Shown: positions 1-7,085 of the stretch, piece after piece
How positions within the stretch are numbered: the first letter of the stretch is position 1
Layout of the letters: the number at the start of each line of letters is the position of its first letter
Origin: Rhynchopus sp. YZ270_cl-10
Taxonomy: Eukaryota; Euglenozoa; Diplonemea; Diplonemida; Diplonemidae
Assembly (NCBI GenBank): GCA_964035575.1
Contig: OZ037898.1
Span: forward strand, 868,001 to 932,000
Direction: 5' to 3'
DNA: 64,000 nt
Translations under genes and position numbers: made by a program
Notes under the pieces: model-generated
What the model saw: the letters and a program-made list of their open reading frames with translations, nothing else
The model's database searches: none
Told to the model about the DNA's origin: nothing

Positions 1-984
1 GCGTCACTTCACCACTGGCAGCACAGGAGTGCTTGCAGGGCCTCCTTGTGTGTGGTGCGCGTGTTTGTGAAGCAGGCTCTTCTTCCACTATATGAAACTG
101 CAAATCCACAGCGAGCGCACATCGATCACATGCTCCGTGGAACATATCAAAGCAGTCCCCATATTACTTTTTACTCTTTTATCTTTTTGAGCTCTTTGCC
201 GGATCATTTTTCATTTTTCATTTTCATTTCCCCTTTCCCGCTCGCACTAAAGTGTGACTTCTCAACACACCCGAAGGTGCAGAAGTTACCCAGGCAAAGC
301 AATCGCACCTGACCCTCTTTTGCACCTTCGTTTTTCTTGTCTTTTTGTTGCTCTTTTGCTTCTCCGTCCACGGCAGGCCTGTCTTGTCTGTTGGATGGCT
401 GGGGTTTGTCTTTGCGAGCTGAGTGCGCTCCTTGCGTGTTCAGCCTCTGGACAAAGAGAAATTTGTTAATTTTTCATTGTGACTCACAAGTTTTTGAACT
501 TGGTACACACCACAAGGCATTTCCCCCCTTGTGTTTTCCTTTTCCTTTTCCTTTCTTCATTTTAGCAAAGACCTCTGTCTTTTCCTTTCTTGACAAGATG
601 TGTCCCTTCATATGAGTTACAGGATGCCCCCTGCCGACGCCTTCTTCTTGCAACTATGTGTGTGTGCACGCCCCCAGACAGGTGGGTGTTGCGCACACAC
701 CTCTTTTTGCTCTTTTGCCTCAACGACAAAAGAGAAGATGTACGGTGGGAGACATGCAGTGACAGAAGGCATGCACACAAACAATATCAAACCAAATGCA
801 AACCAAATACAAAACAACATGCTTTCCCCTATTTTCTTATAGTACCCATTGCCAGCCCACTAATCTCTCTTAATACAAACACACACAGGGTTATTCTCAC
901 ACACAAGACAACTAACGAAAGCAGACACATATCGTATACTTACAGAAGAGCTTTGTGCCTCCGTTCTTGCCAGCCTTGTACACG
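1..984 (+). promoter_or_regulatory. C-to-A type spacer (upstream region of A1)
   Basis: No gene is seen. The spacer runs from a conserved GC-richer block (1-160) through a pyrimidine-rich middle (160-600) to the S2 hairpin (662-696) and a CA-rich, T-poor stretch just before the ATG at 985, as expected for a 5' leader. Near-identical copies lie at 14133-15116, 20288-21263, 33159-34142 and 39314-40297. A slightly divergent copy precedes D (6139-7085) and a strongly diverged one precedes E (45571-46520). Confidence 0.6.
662..696 (+). other. S2 conserved hairpin upstream of A/D/E genes
   Basis: GTGTGC-ACGCCC (662-673) pairs with GGGTGT-T-GCGCAC (684-696), leaving the loop CCAGACAGGT and one bulged T. 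Copies: 6800-6834 (before D), 14794-14828, 20941-20975, 33820-33854, 39975-40009. In the diverged copy before E (46394-46428) the outer stem becomes GTGTGC/GCACAC and the inner ACACC/GGTGT. Pairing, bulge and most of the loop are kept although the bases differ, which suggests a selected RNA structure. It may be a 5'-leader element or a small RNA. Confidence 0.55.
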
Positions 985-1998
985 ATGGTGACCAGGATGC
1001 TGCTGCTGGCATGTGTTGCTGTGTCGGTGTCCGGACACGGGTACGTGGAGTCGCCGCCGTCACGCGGGTTTGGCTGCAAGACTGGGCTGAACTCCGGGTG
1101 CGGGTCTGTGCAGTACGAGCCGCAGAGCGTGGAGGGTCCTGACGGGTGGCCTTCGGGAGGCCCTGCGGACGGGACACTGGCGGCTGCGGGACGTGCAAAC
1201 TTTGGGGAGCTGAATGCTCAGACGCCGACACGTTGGGGGAAGACTGCGATTGCGGGCGGTGTGCACGTGTTCACGTGGCAGTTCTCTGCAGCGCACGTGA
1301 CGCGCGACTTCAGGTACTACATCACACGTGTGGGGTGGGACGAGAACGCGCCGCTGGGGACGTCGTCGTTTGACACAACGCCGTTCTGTGTGGTGGACGG
1401 GGGGATGGTGATGCCTGCAAACCCTTCGAGCCACAGCTGCACGGTGCCCACACGCTCGGGGTACCACGTTGTGCTCGCTGTGTGGGATGTGGGTGACACC
1501 CCTGCAAGCTTCTACAACGCGATTGACGTGACGATTGGTGGTGCGGGCCCGACTCCCCCTGTCCCTGTGCCACCACCGACGCCAACTATGCCTGTGCCCA
1601 CACCACCGACACCACCGACACCAACTGTGCCTGTGCCCACACCTCCGTCGGGTGGATGCTCGGGTGGTGCGGGGGTGGCTCTGTGGGGCAACTGCAGGGC
1701 TGCGCCGCACTGCTGTGCGTCGGGGTCGACGTGCTACGAGCAGAGCGACTGTTTCGCACAGTGCAAGCCGTCGTGCTCCACAGCAGATGGGTGGACGTGC
1801 CGTGTGCTCGGAGCGGACGCAGGACCGACGCCTCCCACACCCCCGACACCAACAGCGCCTGTGCCCGTGCCAACACCACCGACAAGTGGATGCAGTGCAG
1901 CGATCCCTGCGTGGGGTCCATGTCTGGGGAAGGAACACTGCTGCGCTGCAGGGCTGCAGTGCACAGGGACGCAGTGGTGGAAGTCGTGCAAACAGTAA
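985..1998 (+). CDS. Secreted AA10-type LPMO with two Cys-rich modules (A1)
   Basis: 337 aa. The start MVTRMLLLACVAVSVSG gives a 17-residue signal peptide that ends exactly before His18, as LPMOs need, because the new N-terminal His binds copper. His18 and His104 (in AAHVTRD) are the likely histidine brace and Phe176 (in ASFYNAIDV) the likely axial residue. The catalytic domain spans about 18-186. A Pro/Thr/Val linker (187-223) leads to a Cys-rich module (225-275, with CCASGSTCYEQ), a second linker, and a C-terminal CBM1-like module (302-336, ending WWKSCKQ). Role: oxidative cleavage of crystalline polysaccharide outside the cell. Chitin is favoured because the paralog D carries a GH18 domain, but cellulose is not excluded. 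No intron is needed. The five A copies encode identical proteins. Confidence 0.9.
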   Translation: MVTRMLLLACVAVSVSGHGYVESPPSRGFGCKTGLNSGCGSVQYEPQSVEGPDGWPSGGPADGTLAAAGRANFGELNAQTPTRWGKTAIAGGVHVFTWQFSAAHVTRDFRYYITRVGWDENAPLGTSSFDTTPFCVVDGGMVMPANPSSHSCTVPTRSGYHVVLAVWDVGDTPASFYNAIDVTIGGAGPTPPVPVPPPTPTMPVPTPPTPPTPTVPVPTPPSGGCSGGAGVALWGNCRAAPHCCASGSTCYEQSDCFAQCKPSCSTADGWTCRVLGADAGPTPPTPPTPTAPVPVPTPPTSGCSAAIPAWGPCLGKEHCCAAGLQCTGTQWWKSCKQ

Positions 1999-2310
1999 GC
2001 AGCAAGCAGGGATCGTGAGCGTCGCATATAACTATCCTTCCCATACTTTTCTTAATAACAAACTAGCTACAACTCTTGTTTCAGTTTCAAAGTCTGTCAC
2101 AAAAAAAAGACACACCTTGTTTGTGGGGTCTTTTCTGTTGGGCAACACATTAAATGCCTTATTTTTCGTTTCTATTATACTGGGTGATGAAGCGCAGCTG
2201 CGAGGCTTCGGTTCATCATCATCATATACGTTACGTAGTTTTGCCCTTCGGTTCCAACCGAACCCCTTTTTCTTATCCCTTCAATTGCTTTATACTTGAT
2301 CTACTTTTTA

Positions 2311-2416
2311 CCACCCGCTTCCATTTGCGGATATACTAGACCATGTTCATGTGTCCCACGTACAGCATCTTTGTTGAGTGCATGCGTTGGTGTAAACTTT
2401 GTTCTATGCCTGCCAC
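2311..2416 (+). other. S3 conserved block downstream of A1
   Basis: A block of about 105 bp starting 313 bp after the stop is shared with the 3' flanks of B and E genes despite divergence. It contains CCGC-loop-GCGG and a second stem, GTGTA...TATGC here and GTGTA...TACAC after B1, so pairing is kept through G-U changes. Fixed words include CCCACGTACAGCA and CCTGCCAC. Position and orientation fit a 3'-end or terminator signal. Equivalent copies follow every A gene at the same distance. Confidence 0.45.
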
Positions 2417-2976
2417 ATCCCTATTCCTATCCCTATTCCTATTCCCTCTATGATACTGCAAACAAAAAGCAAAAGGGAGGTGACAATGTCGCCTTGTTGT
2501 GTCCACATTCCACTCCCCATGTTTCGCATGCAGTGCAGTCCTGTTGCCTCAGCGACGTCTCTGCACATCACAAACGCACAAGAAACATGGCTGCGGTGGC
2601 CGGCCCTGTCCAACCGTTCCCCATCATTTCCTCCTCTCGCGTGCACCACACACACACACGTGGACACGACACGGGAGGGGTGGTTGGAGAAGAGGTGGAT
2701 GATTTGGTGGTCCCTTTGTTCACTATTCGCTTTTTGACGTTTGCCTTTCGCCCCTTTTTTTCTATTTTTGGTTCTGAAATTGGCTCTGTGTCGGCTCTGT
2801 GTGTCTGCAGGCTGCACCAGGGACTTCAACTTCAGCGTTTTCTTTATATGTCCTACCTTCAAAAGTTGCTTCTCTTGACTACTCTTCCATACAGTTCCAT
2901 TTTATTCTTCGGTTATCCACCTTTCTTGTGCGTGCCTTTCACGTGCACAAGAAAACGAGACCAAACAAAGCCACCC

Positions 2977-3140
2977 TTTCCCGCATAGTTGCCAAGCTAG
3001 ATACAGCGGGAACAGATGTGCACAGCAAAGAAACCAGAGGATACATTTCTGAGCTGAGCCTGCAGGTGTATGCGTTTGTACATGGGATGTGTGTCCGAGT
3101 CTCTGCTCGAACGAGGCTCGGGGAGACATGCCGAAGACAC
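2977..3140 (+). other. S1 conserved structured block upstream of B1
   Basis: Stem 1: TTCCCGC (2978-2984) pairs with GCGGGAA (3006-3012). Stem 2: AGAAA...TTTCT around a conserved loop CCAGAGGATACA (about 3029-3050). Stem 3: CCGAG (3095-3099) with CTCGG (3117-3121). The block ends in CATGCCGAAGACAC. The version before B2 has different bases but keeps all three stems. Copies before B genes: 17109-17272, 29980-30143, 36135-36298, 42290-42453. It lies about 270 bp before the B start and could be a long 5'-leader element or an independent small RNA. Confidence 0.5.
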
Positions 3141-3410
3141 AACAGATGGAACAAAAATAAAACATGACACAATCCAATAAATATGCAAAAAAAGACAAAA
3201 AATAAAAAAGAACACACCTCCCCAAGTCCCCTCTTTTCTCCTCAAAACAGACGATACCCTTTCCCAAAAAACCAAAACCCACCCACGAATCAACACAACA
3301 CACCCACAGGTGTTTTCATCTACACACAAAAACAACAACTAAAAGCACCAGTTGCACACGCGCAGAAGAAGAAAAACAGGTTGGTTGCAGGCTTTGCGCA
3401 TACAAATAAA

Positions 3411-4457
3411 ATGGTGCCGCCCAGGATGCTGCTCCTGGCATGTGTTGCTGTGTCGGTGTCCGGACACGGGTACGTGGAGTCGCCCCCGTCGCGCAATTAT
3501 GGTTGCAGGTCTGGACTGAACTCCGGGTGCGGGTCTGTGCAGTACGAGCCGCAGAGTGTGGAGGGTCCTGACGGGTGGCCTTCAGGGGGCCCTGCGGACG
3601 GGACGGTGGCAGCTGCGGGGCGTTCAGGCTTTGGACAGCTGAATGCTCAGACGCCGTCACGCTGGGGGAAGACCGCAATTTCCAGTGGTAGGAATGTGTT
3701 CACGTGGCGCTTCACTGCAGTACACCGCACACGCGACTACAAGTACTACATCACACGTGCGGGGTGGAACCAGAACTCACCGCTGGGGACGTCGTCGTTT
3801 GACACAACGCCGTTCTGTGTGGTGGACGGGGGGATGCAGATGCCATCAAACCCCACGAGCCACAGCTGCACGGTGCCCACACGCTCGGGGTACCACGTTG
3901 TGCTTGCTGTGTGGGACGTGGGTGACACTGGTGCAAGCTTCTACAACGCGATTGACGTGACGATTGGTGGTGCGGGCCCGACTCCGCCTGGCCCTGTCCC
4001 TGTGCCACCACCGACGCCAACTAGGCCTGTGCCCACACCACCGACACCACCAACACCAACTGTGCCTGTGCCCACACCTCCGTCGGGTGGATGCTCGGGT
4101 GGTGCGGGGGTGGCTCTGTGGGGCAACTGCAGGGCTGCGCCACACTGCTGTGCGTCGGGGGCGACGTGCTACGAGCAGAGCGACTGCTTCGCACAGTGCA
4201 AGCCGTCGTGCTCCAGGGCAGACGGGTGGACGTGCCGTGTGCTCGGAGCGGACGCAGGACCGACACCTCCCACACCTCCTGCACCTGTGCCTGTGCCACC
4301 CACACCGCCCAGGCCCGTGCCTGTCCCAGCACCCACACCACCGGCAAGTGGCTGCGGTAGAGCGATCCGGAAGTGGAACAGGTGCCTCGGGATGGAGAGC
4401 TGCTGTGCTGCAGGGCTGAGCTGCACGGGGACACGGTGGTGGAAGTCGTGCAAGTAG
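3411..4457 (+). CDS. Secreted AA10-type LPMO with two Cys-rich modules (B1)
   Basis: 348 aa. The start MVPPRMLLLACVAVSVSG was chosen because it gives an 18-residue signal peptide ending just before His19; an open frame runs further upstream but through CA-rich leader sequence. His19 and His105 (TAVHRTRD) form the presumed copper brace. Domain order matches A: LPMO, linker, Cys-rich module, linker rich in PPTPPRPVPVPAP, and a CBM1-like end (WWKSCK). B differs from A at many surface positions (NYGCRSG for GFGCKTG; SSGRNVFTW for AGGVHVFTW), so they are separate paralogs rather than alleles. B1 carries the linker variant PTPPGPVPVPPP and Ala in CCASGATCYEQ, shared only with B6. Confidence 0.9.
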   Translation: MVPPRMLLLACVAVSVSGHGYVESPPSRNYGCRSGLNSGCGSVQYEPQSVEGPDGWPSGGPADGTVAAAGRSGFGQLNAQTPSRWGKTAISSGRNVFTWRFTAVHRTRDYKYYITRAGWNQNSPLGTSSFDTTPFCVVDGGMQMPSNPTSHSCTVPTRSGYHVVLAVWDVGDTGASFYNAIDVTIGGAGPTPPGPVPVPPPTPTRPVPTPPTPPTPTVPVPTPPSGGCSGGAGVALWGNCRAAPHCCASGATCYEQSDCFAQCKPSCSRADGWTCRVLGADAGPTPPTPPAPVPVPPTPPRPVPVPAPTPPASGCGRAIRKWNRCLGMESCCAAGLSCTGTRWWKSCK

Positions 4458-4550
4458 GAAGACTGCACACCTGCATTAGCAACACACAAATGCTTTTTTA
4501 TTCATTGCCCTTTGGCTCAAGGCACCTTTTTGCCCTGTTCTTATTATTTA

Positions 4551-4653
4551 CCGACCGCTTCTTTTGCGGCCTTGATAGACCATGTGGTGTGGCCCACGTA
4601 CAGCACTTTCGTGAGCGCACGCGTTTGTGTGTACTTTATTCTACACCTGCCAC
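4551..4653 (+). other. S3 conserved block downstream of B1
   Basis: This is the B-type version of the S3 block: CCGC-TTCTTTT-GCGG, then CCCACGTACAGCA, then GTGTA-CTTTATTC-TACAC and CCTGCCAC. It begins 94 bp after the stop. Equivalent blocks follow every B gene and, at 47863-47955, gene E. Confidence 0.45.
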
Positions 4654-4951
4654 TGTCCCATTCCATTCCACTTCCCCCGTGTTTATTTTCCTTTTTGGTT
4701 TTCACAATCTTTTCTATTATAAATATTAGTTTCTGAAGTTGGTTCTGTTGGTTCTGTTGGCTCTGCGTCTGCAGACTCCACCTGAAACTTCAACTTCAGT
4801 GCGCTCTTGATTTTATTCCCCCTTATTTCCTTTTGCCTCTCAATTTCCTTGTCTTGACATATAGTCTCATTTCATTTGTTTTCGGTATCCACCTCCGCAC
4901 GTGCACACCACAATATAATAGACGACCAAACCAAACCAAACCAAAACCACC

Positions 4952-5114
4952 GTTTCCCGCATAGTTTCCCAACACTAGATACAGCGGGACACGATGCGCG
5001 CAGCAAGGGAACGAGAGGATACATTCCTGAGCTGCGAGTCTCTGTGTGTGTGGAATGTGTGTGAGAGAATGAATGTGTGGCTGAACCTCCGTTCGCATCA
5101 CATGCCGAAGATAC
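4952..5114 (+). other. S1 conserved structured block upstream of C1
   Basis: C-type version of S1: TCCCGC pairs with GCGGGA, then AAGGGAA...TTCCT around CGAGAGGATACA, ending CATGCCGAAGATAC. It lies about 200 bp before the C start. Copies: 12929-13091, 19084-19246, 31955-32117, 38110-38272, 44265-44427. Confidence 0.5.
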
Positions 5115-5312
5115 AAAAAAAAAGTGAAACAAGAAAACATGCACAATGCAAGCAAGAAAGCACCCAAACCACAAACACATAACCAAAGCACCCCCTCTCC
5201 CTGTTGTCAACACCGTCTCATACCCTCCTCCCCAAGGCTCCGTTGCACACAACGTATCCCACACCACACACACACACAGAGCATATATATCTACACTACT
5301 CAACAAACAACA

Positions 5313-6062
5313 ATGATGTCAAAGGCAGGACTCGCAATGGCCGCAGCCTTCGTGGCTCTGGCTCAAGGTGCACCCTCTTCAGGAACAGTGGAGCTGCTGG
5401 AGGGACCTGAAGTGAACGGTGTGCGGACGAACGCCCCTGGGCTGCACGTGACCCTGCTGTCGTCTGGGGTGGACGCGTGGCCGAACCTTGACGGGTCGAC
5501 GCTGCGCGACGTGCCGCCGTTCATGCGCCTCATGCCAACGACGCTGGCGAACTGGAGAATGAAGTCCGGGACAACAGTCAAGTTCTCGTGCCCGAACGAG
5601 CCTTCCCTGATTGATGTGTGCGACGCATGGGTGTTCTTCTACAGCTGCCCGCAGAGCTGTGTGACGACGTACCAGGGCGGTCTGCAGGGCCAGCTTGCGG
5701 CACTTCCCGGCTGGGAGAGGACACAGTGCGCACCTTCCTTCTGGACGAACGCACCCGGGATGACCTTCGTGCACCCGATGGGAAGCTTCAGAATGCAGCT
5801 GGCACCCGGCCAGTCGACTGAGTTTGACCTTCAGGACGACGCAGAGTTCCTTGGCTTCGGGATTGACTCGAACGGAGAGGACTGCACGAAGCACATGGAC
5901 GAGAACTCCTGCCCTGTTGCGGGAGGACGCTGCAGGTGGGAGTCGGGTGCGTGCGTGAACCAGTCCTGCAAGGGCCGCTTCGGACCCCCGCCACCGTGCC
6001 GTGAGTGCCCCTGGGAGGGAGTTGTGCGCGTTGCTCGCCCTGCCTCGGACGGTCCGTTCTAA
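5313..6062 (+). CDS. Secreted Cys-rich protein of unknown function (C1)
   Basis: 249 aa. A signal peptide of about 19 residues (MMSKAGLAMAAAFVALAQG) is followed by a mature protein with 12 cysteines, crowded in the last third (EDCTKHMDENSCPVAGGRC, then CVNQSC and CRECPW). The first part has a pattern of hydrophobic strands and WVFFYSCPQSC, suggestive of a small beta-rich domain. The family is not recognised and no catalytic motif is evident. The upstream ATG-open frame was rejected as leader sequence. It is amplified in strict register with the two LPMO genes, which suggests work in the same secreted system, for example as a binding or accessory protein; that is inference from linkage only. 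Confidence 0.8.
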   Translation: MMSKAGLAMAAAFVALAQGAPSSGTVELLEGPEVNGVRTNAPGLHVTLLSSGVDAWPNLDGSTLRDVPPFMRLMPTTLANWRMKSGTTVKFSCPNEPSLIDVCDAWVFFYSCPQSCVTTYQGGLQGQLAALPGWERTQCAPSFWTNAPGMTFVHPMGSFRMQLAPGQSTEFDLQDDAEFLGFGIDSNGEDCTKHMDENSCPVAGGRCRWESGACVNQSCKGRFGPPPPCRECPWEGVVRVARPASDGPF

Positions 6063-7085
6063 GTTGCGTGACAGGAGACAGAAAAGGTCACCAGAAACAA
6101 AACGAAACGAAACAACCAAATCAACCCCATCCACGCTTGCGTCACTTCACCACTGGCAGCACAGGAGTGCTTGCAGGGCCTCCTTGTGTGTGGTGCGCGT
6201 GTTTGTGAAGCAGGCTCTTCTTCCACTATATGAAACTGCAAATCCACAGCGAGCGCACATCGATCACATGCTCCGTGGAACGTATCAAAGCAGTCCCCAT
6301 ATTACTTTTTACTCTTTTATCTTTTTGAGCTCTTTGCCGGATCATTTTTCATTTTTCATTTTCATTTCCCCTTTCCCGCTCGCACTAAAGTGTGACTTCT
6401 CAACACACCCGAAGGCGCAGAAGCTACCCAGGCAAAGCAATTGCACCTGACCCTCTTTTGCACCTTCGTTTTTCTTGTCTTTTTGTTGCTCTTTTGCTTC
6501 TCCGTCCACGGCAGGCCTGTCTTGTCTGTTGGATGGCTGGGGTTTGTCTTTGCGAGCTGAGTGCGCTCCTTGCGTGTTCAGCCTCTGGACAAAGAGAAAT
6601 TTGTTAATTTTTCATTGTGACTCACAAGTTTTTGAACTTGGTACACACCACAAGGCATTTCCCCCCTTGTGTTTTCCTTTTCCTTTTCCTTTCTTCATTT
6701 TAGCAAAGACCTCTGTCTTTTCCTTTCTTGACAAGATGTGTCCCTTCATATGAGTTACAGGATGCCCCCTGCCGACGCCTTCTTCTTGCAACTATGTGTG
6801 TGTGCACGCCCCCAGACAGGTGGGTGTTGCGCACACACCTCTGAGAGAAGATGTGCGGTGGGAGACATGCAGTGACAGAAGGCACACACAAAAACTATAT
6901 CACAAGAAAAGCAAACCAAATACAAACAACATGCTTGCCCCGTTTTGCACCATTCCCAACCCAATGAACGTACTCTATACAAACACACAGGGTGATTCTC
7001 TCACACAATACAACTATCTAGAAGGCACAGACCCATCGAACACTTGCAAAGGAGCTTTGTGCCTCGTTTGCCAGCCTTGTACACG
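6063..7085 (+). promoter_or_regulatory. C1-to-D spacer
   Basis: No gene is seen. It is nearly identical to the C-to-A spacers from 6139 to about 6840, then diverges (one internal deletion after 6840 and a different leader), although S2 is intact at 6800-6834. The abrupt change from near identity to divergence points to recent gene conversion of the distal upstream region only. Confidence 0.55.

Larger units (their letters stand above)
1999..3410 (+). promoter_or_regulatory. A-to-B type spacer
   Basis: No gene is seen in these 1.4 kb. In order: a short perfect hairpin TTCGGTT-CC-AACCGAA (2248-2263), the S3 block (2311-2416), a CCTATT-type short repeat near 2420-2450, a T-rich stretch, a CACGTGCAC E-box-like site at 2939-2947, the S1 block (2977-3140), then an A/C-rich leader up to the B start. 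Identical spacers lie at 16131-17542, 35157-36568 and 41312-42723. The copy after A3 is split by the TIR element (22278-23134 and 29857-30413). Confidence 0.6.
4458..5312 (+). promoter_or_regulatory. B-to-C type spacer
   Basis: No gene is seen. It holds an S3 block (4551-4653), a T-rich tract, a CACGTGCAC site (4898-4906), a CCAAA run near 4926-4945, an S1 block (4952-5114) and a CA-rich leader with ATATATAT at 5284-5291 about 25 bp before the C start. Copies: 12435-13289, 18590-19444, 31461-32315, 37616-38470 and 43771-44630. The last has 5 extra bases in the CACA tract near 44575. Confidence 0.6.

Noticed and set aside
1060-1938. Arg/His-rich minus-strand frame opposite gene A1 (and in every copy)
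   Set aside because: Shadow of the GC-rich LPMO gene; composition follows the codons of the sense strand.
2296-2988. 230-codon frame in the A-to-B spacer
   Set aside because: Low-complexity, crosses S3 and repeat tracts, no signal or domain, and is disrupted in the diverged spacers.
4506-4525. TTTGGCTCAAG after B genes looks like the end of the dinoflagellate spliced leader
   Set aside because: It lies downstream of genes, is followed by GC rather than the donor GT, and the rest of the leader does not match. Similar AGCCATTTTGGCT at 59405 is simply a palindrome inside the foldback.
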